A stretch of 64,000 nucleotides of DNA. Origin: Microbacterium ureisolvens (GTDB lineage Bacteria; Actinomycetota; Actinomycetes; Actinomycetales; Microbacteriaceae). This document shows, piece by piece, positions 37,690 to 47,966 of this stretch. Below the pieces are notes generated by a model, which worked only from the letters and a program-made list of their open reading frames with translations, made no database searches and was not told the origin of the DNA. The DNA lies in NCBI RefSeq assembly GCF_019511645.1, contig NZ_JAEUAX010000001.1, forward strand, positions 186,001-250,000. The letters are read 5' to 3'. Position 1 is the first letter of the stretch. Each line of letters starts with the position of its first letter. Made by a program: the position numbers and the translations under genes.

Positions 37690-39903
37690 ATGCAGATCTG
37701 GCCCGGTTCCCCGTACCCCCTGGGGGCGACGTTCGACGGGAGCGGCACCAACTTCGCCCTCTACAGCGAGGGAGCCGAGCATGTCGAGCTGTGTCTGTTC
37801 GATGACGACGGCGTGGAGACCCGCGTCGAGCTGCTGGACGTTGACGCGTTCGTGCACCACGGCTACCTGCCCTCCGTGCAGCCGGGTCAGCGATACGGTT
37901 ACCGGGTCCACGGAGAGTACGACCCGGCGAAGGGCAAGCGGTTCAATCCCAACAAGCTCGTGCTCGATCCCTACGCCAAGGCCGTCGAGGGCCAGGTGGA
38001 GTGGGGCCAGCCTGTGTTCGGGTACGACTTCGGCGATCCCGACTCGCGCAACGACGAGGACTCCGCCTCGCACCAGATGATGGGCGTGGTCGTGAACCCG
38101 TACTTCGACTGGAGCGGCGACCGCCTGCCGAAGACCCCCTACTCCGAGACGTTCATCTACGAGGCCCACGTGCGAGGTCTCACCCAGCTCCACCCGGCTG
38201 TGCCCGAGGAGATCCGCGGCACGTACAGCGCGATCGCGCACCCCGCGATCATCGAGCATCTGCAGAAGCTGGGAGTGACGGCGATCGAGCTGATGCCGGT
38301 GCATCAGTTCGTCAACGACTCCGTGCTCGAGGAGAAGGGCCTCTCGAACTACTGGGGCTACAACACCATCGCGTTCTTCGCGCCGCAGAACACCTACTCG
38401 TCCAGCGGTCAGCGGGGCCAGCAGGTGCAGGAGTTCAAGGCGATGGTGAAGGCGCTGCACGCGGCCGGGATCGAGGTGATCCTCGATGTGGTCTACAACC
38501 ACACGGCGGAGGGCAACCACCTGGGCCCGACCCTGTCGATGCGCGGCATCGACAACGAGGCCTACTACCGGCTCGAAGAGGACGACAAGCGCTATTACAC
38601 CGACTACACGGGCACCGGCAACAGCCTGAACGTGGGCAACCCCCACACTCTGCAGCTGATCATGGACTCGCTGCGCTACTGGGTGCTCGAGATGCACGTC
38701 GACGGGTTCCGCTTCGACCTCGCGTCGACTCTCGCGCGCGAGTTCTACGAGGTGGATCGTCTGGCCGCGTTCTTCGAGCTCGTGCAGCAGGACCCGGTGG
38801 TCTCGCAGGTGAAGCTCATCGCCGAGCCGTGGGACGTCGGCCCTGGCGGGTACCAGGTGGGCAACTTCCCTCCGCAGTGGACCGAGTGGAACGGCAAGTA
38901 CCGCGACACGGTCAGGGACTTCTGGCGCGGCGAGCCGGCGACCCTCGGAGAGTTCGCCTCTCGCCTCACCGGATCGGCGGACCTGTACGAGCACTCCGGA
39001 CGCCGGCCTGTGGCATCCATCAACTTCGTCACCGCCCACGACGGCTTCACCCTGCGTGATCTCGTCTCGTACAACGAGAAGCACAACGACGCCAACGGCG
39101 AGGAGGGCCGCGACGGCGCCGACGACAACCGTTCCTGGAACAGCGGCGCCGAAGGGCCGACGGACGACCCGGAGATCCTCGCCCTCCGTGCGCGCCAGCA
39201 GCGCAACTTCATCGCGACGCTGCTGCTCTCGCAGGGCGTCCCGATGCTGCTGCACGGCGACGAGCTCGGCCGCACCCAGCGCGGCAACAACAACGGCTAC
39301 GCGCAGGACAACGAGCTCACGTGGATCGACTGGTCCGCGCCGGATCAGCCGCTGGTGGAGTTCACGGCGGCCCTCGCGCGGCTGCGCCGGGAGCACCCGA
39401 CCTTCCGTCGACGGCGATTCTTCGACGGCCGGCCAGTGCGCCGGGAAGAGGGAGCACCGCTCCCCGACATCGTGTGGGCGCGGCCCGACGGCTCGCAGAT
39501 GCAGCCGGAGGACTGGGGCTCGGGGTTCGGCCGGGCGGTCGCCGTGTTCCTCAACGGCGACGGCATCCGGGAGCGCGACCGCCGGGGCGAGGCGATCACG
39601 GACGATCATTTCATCGTCCTGTTCAACGCGGGCGACGATCATGTCGACTTCCTCATACCCGAGGTCGAGTTCAGCCCCGAGTGGGACGTGATCGTCGACA
39701 CCGCGGGAGTGCACGCCGACACCGAGCCGGTCGTCCCCGGCTCGACCTTGTCCGTGCAGGCGCGTTCTCTGATGGTGCTGCGCGAGCACGAGCTGCCCGA
39801 GCCGGAGGTGGACCACTCGGTCGCCGCGTCCCTCGCCGTGACCACGGTGGCGGGGCTCGACGAGGTGCCCGGCGCCGCGCCGCGTCCTGAGCTCAGCCGC
39901 TGA
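37690..39903 (+). CDS. glgX: Glycogen debranching enzyme GlgX/TreX
   Basis: A 737-residue GH13 isoamylase-type enzyme that removes alpha-1,6 branches from glycogen to release linear maltodextrins. An N-terminal CBM48-like domain (about 10-120) precedes the TIM barrel; DVVYNHTAEGN near residue 265, the nucleophile in GFRFDLAS near 340, the acid/base in LIAEPWDVGPG near 375 and the third acid in FVTAHDGFTLRD near 445 are visible. It heads glgX-treY-treZ and supplies substrate for TreY. Confidence 0.95.
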   Translation: MQIWPGSPYPLGATFDGSGTNFALYSEGAEHVELCLFDDDGVETRVELLDVDAFVHHGYLPSVQPGQRYGYRVHGEYDPAKGKRFNPNKLVLDPYAKAVEGQVEWGQPVFGYDFGDPDSRNDEDSASHQMMGVVVNPYFDWSGDRLPKTPYSETFIYEAHVRGLTQLHPAVPEEIRGTYSAIAHPAIIEHLQKLGVTAIELMPVHQFVNDSVLEEKGLSNYWGYNTIAFFAPQNTYSSSGQRGQQVQEFKAMVKALHAAGIEVILDVVYNHTAEGNHLGPTLSMRGIDNEAYYRLEEDDKRYYTDYTGTGNSLNVGNPHTLQLIMDSLRYWVLEMHVDGFRFDLASTLAREFYEVDRLAAFFELVQQDPVVSQVKLIAEPWDVGPGGYQVGNFPPQWTEWNGKYRDTVRDFWRGEPATLGEFASRLTGSADLYEHSGRRPVASINFVTAHDGFTLRDLVSYNEKHNDANGEEGRDGADDNRSWNSGAEGPTDDPEILALRARQQRNFIATLLLSQGVPMLLHGDELGRTQRGNNNGYAQDNELTWIDWSAPDQPLVEFTAALARLRREHPTFRRRRFFDGRPVRREEGAPLPDIVWARPDGSQMQPEDWGSGFGRAVAVFLNGDGIRERDRRGEAITDDHFIVLFNAGDDHVDFLIPEVEFSPEWDVIVDTAGVHADTEPVVPGSTLSVQARSLMVLREHELPEPEVDHSVAASLAVTTVAGLDEVPGAAPRPELSR

Positions 39904-39914
39904 GAGGAGCCCCC

Positions 39915-42257
39915 GTGCCCCCGCGCCGCCCGACCTCGACCTACCGCCTCCAGCTCCGGTCGTCGTTCACGCTCGACGACGCCGCCGCGCTCCAGGGCTA
40001 CCTGAGTGACCTCGGCGTCGACTGGGCGTACTTCTCACCGATCCTCACGGCGTCGGCGGGATCCGATCACGGGTATGACGTCGTGGATCCCACGGGGGTC
40101 GACCCGTCCCGCGGCGGCCCCGCCGGGCTCGAGCGCGCATCGCGCGCCTTCCACGATGCCGGGCGCGGGCTGCTCGTCGACATCGTGCCGAACCACGTCG
40201 GCGTCGCACGCCCCGAGGAGAACCCGTGGTGGTGGGACGTGCTCACGCACGGCCGCTCATCGCGGTACGCGCCCGCCTTCGACATCGACTGGGAATTCGG
40301 GGCGGGCAGGGTGCGGCTCCCGGTGCTGGGAGACGACATCGCCGAAGCGGCGAGCTCGGGCGTGCTCCGGGTCGAGGCGGGAGAGCTGCGGTACTACGAC
40401 CGCCGCTTCCCGCTCGCCCCCGGCACCGCTTCCGACGGGGAGGACGTGCTCCGAGTCCATGACCGGCAGCACTACGAGCTCATGTCGTGGCGGCGTGAGG
40501 CGGACGACCTGAACTATCGCCGCTTCTTCGGCGTTTCGAGTCTCGCCGCGGTGCGCGTCGAGGACCCGACGGTGTTCGACGAGACCCACACCGAGGTGCG
40601 CCGCTGGTTCGCGGAAGGGCTGGTCGACGGACTGCGCGTGGATCATCCGGACGGGCTGCGCGCCCCGGTCGAGTATCTCGAGCGGCTCGACGCCCTGACC
40701 GGCGGTGCGTACCTCCTGGTCGAGAAGATCCTCGAACACGGCGAAGCCCTGCCCCAGTTCTTCGCCGCCGACGGCTCGACGGGGTACGAGGCGCTCGCGG
40801 ACATCGACCGCGTCCTCGTGGATCCGCAGGGCGAACCCGCGCTGGATGCGCTGGACGCCGGCCTGCGCGAACGATCGGGCCTTCCTGCGGCGATGCCCTG
40901 GTCTGAGGTCATCGCGGCCACCAAACGCGCGATCGGCGAGGGCATCCTGCGCTCGGAGGTCCGCAGGCTCGCCCGCGATCTGCATGCCGCGGACGACTCC
41001 GGCGTGGAGGACGCCCTCGTCGAGCTGCTCGCCCGGTTCCCCGTCTACCGCTCGTACCTCCCCGCCGGTGCCGAGCATCTGCAGCAGGCGGCCGCGCAGG
41101 CGCGGCAGCACCGGCCCGATCTCGTGCCGGTGATCGACGCCGTGCTGCCGACGCTCCTCGAGCCGGGGCATCCGGCCGCGCTCCGCTTCCAGCAGACGAG
41201 CGGCATGGTGATGGCGAAAGGCGTCGAGGACACCGCCTTCTATCGCGCCACGCGTCTGGGCACCCTCACCGAGGTGGGCGCCGACCCGTCTGTCTTCGCC
41301 CTGTCGGTGAGCGAGTTCCACGCGGCACAGGCGGCGCGCCACGCGGCGTGGCCGCACTCGATGACGACGCTCTCGACGCACGACACCAAGCGGGGCGAAG
41401 ACGTGCGCGCTCGTCTCACGGTGCTGTCCGAGATTCCCGAGCGCTGGGCGGAGGTGCTGGACGAGCTGACGGATGCCGCGACCACCGGCCACGGCCCCTT
41501 CGATGCACTGCTGTGGCAGGCGATCATCGGCGCGTGGCCGGCGTCGCGCGAACGGCTCCACGGCTACGCCGAGAAGGCGGCGCGAGAGGCCGGCGAGGCG
41601 ACCACATGGCTGGCCCCAGACACGGACTTCGAGCGGCGGATGCATGCCGTGGTGGACGCCGCCTTCGACGATGCGGACGTGACCGCGCGCGTCGAGTCCT
41701 TCGTCGCGGAGATCGAGGGCGCCGGCTGGTCGAACTCGCTCTCGGCAAAACTCCTCCAGCTCACCGGGCCGGGTGTGCCCGACGTGTACCAGGGCAGCGA
41801 GCTCTGGGAGCAGAGCCTCGTCGACCCCGACAATCGGCGCGCCGTCGACTTCGACGAGCGGCGCCGCCTGCTCGCGCGCATCGATGCGGGTGACCATCCC
41901 GTCGTCGACCGCACCGGCGCGGCGAAGCTGCTCGTCACCTCGCGCGCGCTTCGGCTGCGACGCGAGCGTCCGGACCTGTTCACGCGCTATACGCCCATGA
42001 CGGTGGTGGGCTCAGCGGCGGACCACGCGGTCGCCGTGGACCGCGGCGGTGCTGTCGCCGTGGCCACGCGGCTGCCCGTCGCCCTCGCTGCACGCGGGGC
42101 GGCCGGAGGCTCACCCTGGGAGGACACCGTGCTGCTGCGCCACAGCGGACCCACGACCGATGTGCTCACCGGACGCGCCTTCTCAGGCAGCATCCGTCTT
42201 GCGCAGCTGCTGGAGCGCTATCCGGTCGCCCTGCTGGTCGCGGAGGAGGCGCCGTGA
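39915..42257 (+). CDS. treY: Malto-oligosyltrehalose synthase
   Basis: A 780-residue GH13 enzyme that isomerises the reducing-end glucose of maltodextrins to a trehalosyl unit. [11 protein letters not shown] at the start, [21 protein letters not shown] near residue 37, [10 protein letters not shown] near 90, [12 protein letters not shown] near 240 and the C-terminal [11 protein letters not shown] near 620 are TreY hallmarks. Follows glgX by 11 bases with GAGAGGAG as ribosome binding site; its stop overlaps the treZ start (GTGA). Confidence 0.95.
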   Translation: MPPRRPTSTYRLQLRSSFTLDDAAALQGYLSDLGVDWAYFSPILTASAGSDHGYDVVDPTGVDPSRGGPAGLERASRAFHDAGRGLLVDIVPNHVGVARPEENPWWWDVLTHGRSSRYAPAFDIDWEFGAGRVRLPVLGDDIAEAASSGVLRVEAGELRYYDRRFPLAPGTASDGEDVLRVHDRQHYELMSWRREADDLNYRRFFGVSSLAAVRVEDPTVFDETHTEVRRWFAEGLVDGLRVDHPDGLRAPVEYLERLDALTGGAYLLVEKILEHGEALPQFFAADGSTGYEALADIDRVLVDPQGEPALDALDAGLRERSGLPAAMPWSEVIAATKRAIGEGILRSEVRRLARDLHAADDSGVEDALVELLARFPVYRSYLPAGAEHLQQAAAQARQHRPDLVPVIDAVLPTLLEPGHPAALRFQQTSGMVMAKGVEDTAFYRATRLGTLTEVGADPSVFALSVSEFHAAQAARHAAWPHSMTTLSTHDTKRGEDVRARLTVLSEIPERWAEVLDELTDAATTGHGPFDALLWQAIIGAWPASRERLHGYAEKAAREAGEATTWLAPDTDFERRMHAVVDAAFDDADVTARVESFVAEIEGAGWSNSLSAKLLQLTGPGVPDVYQGSELWEQSLVDPDNRRAVDFDERRRLLARIDAGDHPVVDRTGAAKLLVTSRALRLRRERPDLFTRYTPMTVVGSAADHAVAVDRGGAVAVATRLPVALAARGAAGGSPWEDTVLLRHSGPTTDVLTGRAFSGSIRLAQLLERYPVALLVAEEAP

Positions 42258-43987
42258 TCCCGGAGGTCTGGGCTCCGCGGGCGGCCGCGGTGGCGCTGCG
42301 CGCCCCGAGCCGTGGCGACGACATCCCTCTCCAGCGCCGCGAGGGAGGGTGGTGGCGCGCCGACATCGAGCTGGAGTCGGGGGAGGAGTACGGCTTCGTC
42401 CTCGACGGCGCGGATGCCGCGCGCCCCGACCCTCGCTCGCGCCGACAGCCCCGCGGAGTCCACGACCTCAGCGCGGTCTTCGATCCGGGCGAACATGAGT
42501 GGCGGGATGCCGCCTGGACGGGACGACAGCTCGCCGGCGGTCTCGTCTACGAGCTCCATCTCGGCACGTTCACGCCGGAGGGGACGCTGGACGCAGCGGC
42601 CGAGCGGCTCGCCCACCTCGTCGACCTCGGCGTGGACTTCGTGGAGCTGCTCCCGGTCAACAGCTTCAACGGCGTCCACAACTGGGGCTACGACGGCGTG
42701 CTCTGGTACGCCGTGCACGAGGCTTACGGAGGACCGGCCGCATATCAGCGCTTCGTGGACGCCTGCCATGCCGCCGGCCTCGGCGTCATCCAGGACGTGG
42801 TGTACAACCACCTGGGACCGAGCGGCAACTACCTGCCCGAGTTCGGGCCCTACCTCCGCGACGCGGAGGCGAACACGTGGGGCTCCTCGATCGATCTCGA
42901 TGAGGCGGAGGTCCGTCGCCACATCATCGACAACGCGCTGATGTGGCTGCGCGACCACCACGTCGACGGGCTGCGCCTGGACGCCGTCCACGCGCTCGTC
43001 GACAACCGGCCGGTGCACATCCTGCAGGAGCTGGCCGAGTCTGCGGATGCCCTGAGCGCGCACCTCGGCCGGCCCCTGACCCTGATCGCCGAATCCGACA
43101 TGAACGATGCGCGGCTCATCGCGGCGAGAGAGGCAGACGGCTACGGCCTCACGGCGCAGTGGAGCGATGACTACCACCACGCGCTCCACGTCGCACTCAC
43201 CGGCGAGACGAGCGGCTATTACGCCGACTTCGCTCCGCTGAGCGCACTGGTGAAGGCGTCGACCCGCGGATTCTTCCACGATGGGACCTGGTCGTCGTTC
43301 CGCAGCCGAAACCACGGGCATCCCATCGATCCGCGCATCCCCACATGGCGACTCGTCACCTTCTCACAGGACCACGACCAGGTCGGCAACCGCGCGGCCG
43401 GCGACCGCCTCTCGCAGTCGCTCGACGAGGGCGGCCTCGCCATCGCCGCGGTCCTCACCGTGCTGTCGCCGTTCACGCCGATGCTCTTCATGGGCGAGGA
43501 ATGGGCCGCATCGACGCCGTGGCAGTTCTTCACCTCGCACCCGGAGCCCGAGCTCGGCGAGGCCACTGCCCGCGGCCGGAGGGCGGAGTTCGCGCGGATG
43601 GGGTGGGATGAGTCGATCGTCCCAGACCCGCAGGACCCCGAGACCTTCCAGCGGTCGAAGCTGCGGTGGGATGAAAAGGATGCCGGCGTCCACGCGCGCA
43701 TCCTGGGTCTCTATCGGCGGCTGATCGCGCTGCGTCGGCTGCGTGGCGAGTTCGCCGACCCGGACTTCCGGGCGGTGGAGGCCGCGGCGGACGAAGAGCG
43801 GCGGTGGTTCCGCCTGCGCAGGGGTCGCTCGGAGATCGTCGTGAACTTCGCGCCCGAGGCTGTCAGCCTCCCCTTGGCGGGCGCCGACGAGGTGCTGCTG
43901 GCGACCGACCCCCGGGCGACGATCGATGACGGCGAGCTCTCCCTGCCCCCTCGCTCGGCGATCGTCGTGACCCTGGCCGGGGGCTGA
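42254..43987 (+). CDS. treZ: Malto-oligosyltrehalose trehalohydrolase
   Basis: A 577-residue GH13 enzyme that cuts trehalose from the end product of TreY. VWAPRA-type CBM48 N-terminus, [17 protein letters not shown] near residue 97, [14 protein letters not shown] near 180, LRLDAVHAL near 239, [12 protein letters not shown] near 275 and [11 protein letters not shown] near 370. GTG start inside the treY stop codon, so the pair is coupled. Convergent with map, with 2 bases between stops. Confidence 0.95.
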   Translation: MIPEVWAPRAAAVALRAPSRGDDIPLQRREGGWWRADIELESGEEYGFVLDGADAARPDPRSRRQPRGVHDLSAVFDPGEHEWRDAAWTGRQLAGGLVYELHLGTFTPEGTLDAAAERLAHLVDLGVDFVELLPVNSFNGVHNWGYDGVLWYAVHEAYGGPAAYQRFVDACHAAGLGVIQDVVYNHLGPSGNYLPEFGPYLRDAEANTWGSSIDLDEAEVRRHIIDNALMWLRDHHVDGLRLDAVHALVDNRPVHILQELAESADALSAHLGRPLTLIAESDMNDARLIAAREADGYGLTAQWSDDYHHALHVALTGETSGYYADFAPLSALVKASTRGFFHDGTWSSFRSRNHGHPIDPRIPTWRLVTFSQDHDQVGNRAAGDRLSQSLDEGGLAIAAVLTVLSPFTPMLFMGEEWAASTPWQFFTSHPEPELGEATARGRRAEFARMGWDESIVPDPQDPETFQRSKLRWDEKDAGVHARILGLYRRLIALRRLRGEFADPDFRAVEAAADEERRWFRLRRGRSEIVVNFAPEAVSLPLAGADEVLLATDPRATIDDGELSLPPRSAIVVTLAGG

Positions 43988-43989
43988 AC

Positions 43990-44772
43990 TCAGGGGACCC
44001 CGAGCCAGGAGCGGTCGGTCAGGACGATCGGGCCTTCCTCGGTGATCGCGACGGTGTGCTCGGCGTGCGCGCCGCGCGATCCGTCCACAGAGCGCAGCGT
44101 CCACCCGTCGGGGTCGGTCACCAGTTCGTCGGTGGTCTGGAGGAACCACGGCTCGAGGGCGACCACGAGTCCGGCCCGGAGCGGATAGCCGCGCCCCGCT
44201 TTTCCGTCGTTGGGCACGTGTGGATCGCCGTGCATGATCTTGCCGACGCCGTGTCCGCCGAAGTCCGTGTTGATCGAGTAGCCGTCCGCGTGCGCGACCG
44301 CGGCGATGGACGCCGAGATGTCGCCGATGCGGTTGCCCAACGTCGCCGCACCGATGGCGGCCTCCAGCGCCCGCTCGGTCGTGTCGATGAGTGAGAGGTC
44401 CTCGTCGCGCGGCGTGCCCACGACGAAGGAGACCGCGGAGTCGGCGACCCAGCCATCCACCGACACGGCGAAGTCCAGTGAGACCAGGTCACCGTCGCGC
44501 AGGGCGTAATCGAAGGGGAGGCCGTGCAGGACCGCATCGTTCACCGACGTGCAGATCACCTTCCCGAAGGGACGGGCGCCGAACGACGGGTGGTAGTCGA
44601 TGTAGCAGGATTCGGCCCCGGCGCGGCGGATGAGCTCGTGCGCGCGTCGGTCGATCGCGAGGAGGTTCGTGCCCACCTTGGTCTCGTCGCGCAGCGTCGC
44701 GAGGGTCTCGGCGACGAACCGCCCGGCGGGCTTCATCGCCTCGATCTCGGCAGGTGTGCGCAACTCGATCAT
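43990..44772 (-). CDS. map: Methionine aminopeptidase type I
   Basis: A 260-residue metalloprotease removing the initiator Met. The five metal ligands are visible: Asp in LDFAVSVDG and DSAVSF, His in GGHGVGKIMH, Glu in ALEPWF and HAEHTVAI. The start at MIELRTPAEIEAM (44772) has GAGAGGATT upstream; an in-frame ATG at 44799 is possible. Normally near secY/adk; this may be a second copy, since it stands alone here. Confidence 0.93.
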   Translation of the reverse strand: MIELRTPAEIEAMKPAGRFVAETLATLRDETKVGTNLLAIDRRAHELIRRAGAESCYIDYHPSFGARPFGKVICTSVNDAVLHGLPFDYALRDGDLVSLDFAVSVDGWVADSAVSFVVGTPRDEDLSLIDTTERALEAAIGAATLGNRIGDISASIAAVAHADGYSINTDFGGHGVGKIMHGDPHVPNDGKAGRGYPLRAGLVVALEPWFLQTTDELVTDPDGWTLRSVDGSRGAHAEHTVAITEEGPIVLTDRSWLGVP

Positions 44773-44878
44773 GTGGAGAATCCTCTCGTTCCCTCCCATT
44801 CTGTCGGACCGGTCGGCGCAGGGCTGTGAGGATGCTCCGCGGCACGCGGAAGCGGACCACCGGGGTCGCTCGCGGGCG

Positions 44879-44884
44879 TAGCAT
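44879..44884 (+). promoter_or_regulatory. -10 box, probable leaderless transcript
   Basis: TAGCAT ends 7 bases before the ATG of the membrane protein at 44892. Confidence 0.45.
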
Positions 44885-44891
44885 CAGTGGC

Positions 44892-45386
44892 ATGTGGCTG
44901 CGTCGCGCGTTCTTCGGCTGGCTGATTCCGGCCGCCTTCCTGCTGCCGCTGTGGCTCCTCGTCGGCTGGGCCGTGTTCAACGCCGGCGGGTGGGCGTTCC
45001 TGTGGGTCCTGTTCCTGGCCATTCCGGGCGTCTTCCTGTGGCAGCTGCTCCTGACGCTGCTGGTGCGGGCCCGTGGAACTGTGCGGGCTCACCGCGCCGT
45101 CTCCTGGTGGGATGTGCTGGGCTTCACGGTCTGGCACCTCCTTGTGATCTCGCTCGGCTTCTTCGCGGAGGCATGGTGGGCGCCCGTGATGGTGGTCGCC
45201 ATCCTCGCCGGTGTCGGGCTCTTCTGGCTCGAGCTGTGGCAGCTGTGGAGTGAGGCGCGGCCCTCGCGGTTCGTCCTGCGCACCTCGGAGGGCGTCGCGT
45301 ACATCCCCGCTCAGACGGATGCGCCCGAGGCGGCTCCGCGCGAGGTCATCGTCATCACCGAGAAGCAGACGCCGCCGGCGAACTGA
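44892..45386 (+). CDS. Small integral membrane protein, unknown function
   Basis: A 164-residue protein with four predicted membrane helices: residues 8-28 and 35-58 (Trp/Leu-rich), 78-95 (FTVWHLLVISLGFFA) and 99-118. A cytoplasmic or extracellular tail of about 45 residues follows, with EGVAYIPA and EVIVITEK. Trp content is high. The ATG at 44892 directly follows a leaderless-type -10 box. I do not recognise a family; it is placed between map and rplS. Confidence 0.75.
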   Translation: MWLRRAFFGWLIPAAFLLPLWLLVGWAVFNAGGWAFLWVLFLAIPGVFLWQLLLTLLVRARGTVRAHRAVSWWDVLGFTVWHLLVISLGFFAEAWWAPVMVVAILAGVGLFWLELWQLWSEARPSRFVLRTSEGVAYIPAQTDAPEAAPREVIVITEKQTPPAN

Positions 45387-45392
45387 CGCGTT

Positions 45393-45554
45393 TTGGCCGG
45401 GTGCGGCATCCATGGCAGAATGGATGTTTGTGCCCTGACCGGTTCTGCCTCAGGGGAACCAGCTGTACGGCGTCATGCCGGAGGCCTGCGGCACTCTCAT
45501 TCCTTTACCATCCTTCCCGTGGTCGACCTGTGGCGGCCGCAGAGAGAGACGATC
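45393..45554 (+). promoter_or_regulatory. rplS promoter and leader
   Basis: TTGGCC (45393-45398), 17 bases, CAGAAT (45416-45421). The leader of about 125 bases begins near 45428. Two hairpins that exclude each other overlap at its 5' end: CCCTGA/TCAGGG (45433-45438 with 45450-45455) and GGTTC/GAACC (45441-45445 with 45456-45460). A short CTGTGG/CCGCAG stem lies just before the AGAGAGAG ribosome binding region. Confidence 0.55.
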
Positions 45555-45905
45555 ATGCAGATCCTCGACGCCGTCGACGCGGCTTCGCTCCGCTCCGACA
45601 TCCCCGTTTTCAACGCCGGCGACACCGTCAAGGTGCACGTCAACATCACCGAGGGCAACCGCTCGCGCATCCAGGTCTTCCAGGGTGTCGTCATCGGCCG
45701 CTCGGGCGACGGCGTCCGCGAGACCTTCACCGTCCGCAAGATCAGCTTCCAGGTCGGCGTCGAGCGCACCTTCCCGGTGCACTCCCCGGTCATCGACCAC
45801 ATCGAGGTCGTGACGCGCGGTGACGTGCGTCGCGCGAAGCTGTACTACCTGCGCAACCTCCGTGGCAAGAAGGCCAAGATCAAGGAGAAGCGCGAGAGCA
45901 ACTGA
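45555..45905 (+). CDS. rplS: 50S ribosomal protein L19
   Basis: A 116-residue L19, at the subunit interface of the ribosome. [30 protein letters not shown] and [20 protein letters not shown] are conserved blocks. Its own promoter and terminator make it monocistronic here, about 13 kb from trmD, with which it usually forms an operon. Confidence 0.97.
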   Translation: MQILDAVDAASLRSDIPVFNAGDTVKVHVNITEGNRSRIQVFQGVVIGRSGDGVRETFTVRKISFQVGVERTFPVHSPVIDHIEVVTRGDVRRAKLYYLRNLRGKKAKIKEKRESN

Positions 45906-45927
45906 CGCTTCGCCGTCAGCGTTTCCA

Positions 45928-45960
45928 CGAAACCCCGGACCCGTGAGGTCCGGGGTTTCG
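45928..45960 (+). terminator. Terminator of rplS
   Basis: CGAAACCCCGGACC and its exact complement form a 14-bp stem around a 5-base loop CGTGA, 23 bases after the rplS stop; TCGT follows, a weak T-containing tail. Confidence 0.75.
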
Positions 45961-46038
45961 TCGTACTCCGCCAGGGGCCGGAGTATGCGACCCTTGAAGG
46001 CGGGCTCGCTGCGACCGTCGGCACCCGCGAAGGAACTC

Positions 46039-46815
46039 ATGACGACCGAGAAGTCGGCTCCGGCCGAGCCGGCGCCCGGGCCCGAGCCCGCCGCGACCAT
46101 CCAGCCGCGTCGCCGGGGCTGGCTGGTGTTCCTGCGCGACGTGGTCGTGATCATCCTGATCGCGGTGCTCGTCTCGCTCGTCGTCAAGACGTTCCTCGTG
46201 CGGTCGTTCTACATCCCCTCCGGATCGATGGAGGACACCCTCCACGTCAAGGACCGCATCCTCGTCGACGAGATCACGCCGCGGTTCGGCAGCTACGAAC
46301 GCGGCGACATCGTCGTCTTCCAGGATCCGGGCGGCTGGCTCCCTCCCAGCACCGAGCCCGCGCGTCCGCCGGTCGTCGAGGGCGTCGAGTGGGTGCTCTC
46401 GCTCGTCGGTCTGGCAGCGCCCGACAGCGACGACCATCTCGTCAAGCGCATCATCGGCCTCCCGGGCGATCATGTCGTGTGCTGCAACGCCATCGGGCAG
46501 ATCACCGTCAACGATGTGCCGATCGACGAGGCCGCCTATCTCAAGCTGCCGGAAGGTGAGACCGCGGCCTCGGGAGACCCGTTCGACGTCACAGTCCCCG
46601 CGGACAGCCTCTGGGTGCTCGGCGACAACCGGTACCGCTCGAAGGACTCGCGGTACAACACCGATCAGCCCGGCAAGGGCTTCGTGCCGATCGACAACCT
46701 CGTCGGCCGCGCGTTCCTCGTGACCTGGCCCTTCGACCGCTTCGGGCTGCTCGACTTCCATCACGAGGTGTTCGCCGGGGTTCCCGACGCGGAACCGGAG
46801 GGCGGCGGGCAGTGA
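46039..46815 (+). CDS. lepB: Signal peptidase I
   Basis: A 258-residue membrane serine protease that cleaves signal peptides outside the membrane. After a 30-residue Pro/Ala-rich cytosolic segment, one membrane helix (about 33-55) leads into YIPSGSMEDTL with the catalytic Ser near residue 63; the Lys is in LVKRIIGLPGD near 136, and GDNRYRSKDSR is box E. ATG at 46039 follows AAGGA. The stop overlaps the rnhB start by 4 bases. Confidence 0.96.
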   Translation: MTTEKSAPAEPAPGPEPAATIQPRRRGWLVFLRDVVVIILIAVLVSLVVKTFLVRSFYIPSGSMEDTLHVKDRILVDEITPRFGSYERGDIVVFQDPGGWLPPSTEPARPPVVEGVEWVLSLVGLAAPDSDDHLVKRIIGLPGDHVVCCNAIGQITVNDVPIDEAAYLKLPEGETAASGDPFDVTVPADSLWVLGDNRYRSKDSRYNTDQPGKGFVPIDNLVGRAFLVTWPFDRFGLLDFHHEVFAGVPDAEPEGGGQ

Positions 46816-47471
46816 CCGCCGCCGAGCCCCGTCTCACGCTCGAGCGCCGACTGCTGCGCGAGCACACGCTCGTCATCGCGTGCGACGAGGTGGGACGAGG
46901 CGCCTTGGCGGGTCCGGTCGCGGTCGGAGCGGCGGTCGTGGACGCCCCCCGCTCGCGTAAGCGCATCCCTCCAGGCCTGCGGGACTCGAAGCTGGTGCCC
47001 GAGCCCAAGCGCGCCGACGTCGCGGCGCGCGCGGCGTCGTGGGTCGCGGCGAGCGCCGTCGGCTGGGCGAGTTCCGAGGAGATCGACGAGATCGGCATCA
47101 TGCGCGCTCTGGGGCTCGCCTCGATCAGGGCGATCGCGGACCTGCGCGCGCACGGCGTCGTCCCCGAGGACGCGATCGTCATCCTCGACGGCAACTACGA
47201 CTACATCCGTCCCGCCGGGGAGTGGGGCCTCATGGTGCGACCGGTGATCAAAGCCGATCGCGACTGCGCATCGGCGGCGGCAGCGTCCGTCATCGCCAAG
47301 GTCGCCCGCGACCGCCTCATGACCGAGCTGCACGACGAGCTCCCTGCGTACAACTGGGCCCGCAACAAGGGCTACGCCAGCCCCGACCACCGCGAGGCGA
47401 TCCGCACCCACGGCATCAGCCGGCACCATCGCGCATCGTGGTCGATCGCAGAGGCGCCGACGCTCTTCTGA
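46812..47471 (+). CDS. rnhB: Ribonuclease HII
   Basis: A 219-residue RNase H2 that cuts RNA in RNA-DNA hybrids and single embedded ribonucleotides. DEVGRGALAGPV near residue 22 holds the catalytic Asp/Glu and the GRG motif; ILDGNYDYI near 125 and KADRDCASAAAASVIAKVARD give the rest of the site. GTG start in a GTGA overlap with lepB. Confidence 0.96.
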   Translation: MTAAEPRLTLERRLLREHTLVIACDEVGRGALAGPVAVGAAVVDAPRSRKRIPPGLRDSKLVPEPKRADVAARAASWVAASAVGWASSEEIDEIGIMRALGLASIRAIADLRAHGVVPEDAIVILDGNYDYIRPAGEWGLMVRPVIKADRDCASAAAASVIAKVARDRLMTELHDELPAYNWARNKGYASPDHREAIRTHGISRHHRASWSIAEAPTLF

Positions 47472-47484
47472 GCGCGCCCCGCAC

Positions 47485-47510
47485 GCGCGCGGGTCGCCGG
47501 GCCCGCGCGC
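47485..47510 (+). terminator. GC-only hairpin after rnhB
   Basis: GCGCGCGGG and CCCGCGCGC pair (9 bp) over an 8-base loop, 13 bases after the rnhB stop and 5 bases before the next -10 box. It could end lepB-rnhB transcripts; there is no T tract. Confidence 0.45.
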
Positions 47511-47515
47511 GCCCA

Positions 47516-47521
47516 TAGGAT
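47516..47521 (+). promoter_or_regulatory. -10 box of the DUF2469 gene
   Basis: TAGGAT, 9 bases, ATG; short or absent leader. Confidence 0.45.
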
Positions 47522-47530
47522 GGATGCACC

Positions 47531-47854
47531 ATGGATGACGAGGTCTTCGAAGACTACGACCGCGAGCTCGAGCTCGCTCTGTACCGCGAGTACCGCGATG
47601 TCGTCTCGCAGTTCCAGTACGTGATCGAGACGGAGCGGCGCTTCTACCTCGCGAACGAGGTCAACGTCGTGCGCCGCGACACCGAGCACGACTTCTACTT
47701 CGAGATCTCGATGTCGGACGTGTGGGTCTGGGACATCTACCGCGCCGATCGCTTCGTCAAGGCGGTGCGCGTTCTCACGTTCAAGGATGTCAACGTCGAA
47801 GAACTGTCGCGTCGCGACTTCCACCTCCCTGAAGAGCTCTCGCTCGACAGCTGA
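47531..47854 (+). CDS. DUF2469 family protein
   Basis: A 107-residue acidic protein, strongly conserved in actinobacteria and routinely found after rnhB. It starts MDDEVFEDYDRELELALYREYRDV and has many aromatic residues (FYLANEVN, HDFYFEISMSDVWVWD). No signal, membrane segment or known active site is visible. Function unknown. Confidence 0.9.
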   Translation: MDDEVFEDYDRELELALYREYRDVVSQFQYVIETERRFYLANEVNVVRRDTEHDFYFEISMSDVWVWDIYRADRFVKAVRVLTFKDVNVEELSRRDFHLPEELSLDS

Positions 47855-47966
47855 GCAGCGCCGGGCGCTTCCTCCCCAGGCCGCTCGCTCAGAGACTCCG
47901 GGCGAGTTCTGAACGGATGCCGCGACCCCGCGCTCGCGCGAGCCCCCGGCGCGCGACGATGCCGGG

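Noticed and set aside
45433..45460. A pseudoknot in the rplS leader
   Set aside because: The two stems would leave no loop between the 3' arms, which is sterically unlikely; I keep them as alternative hairpins.
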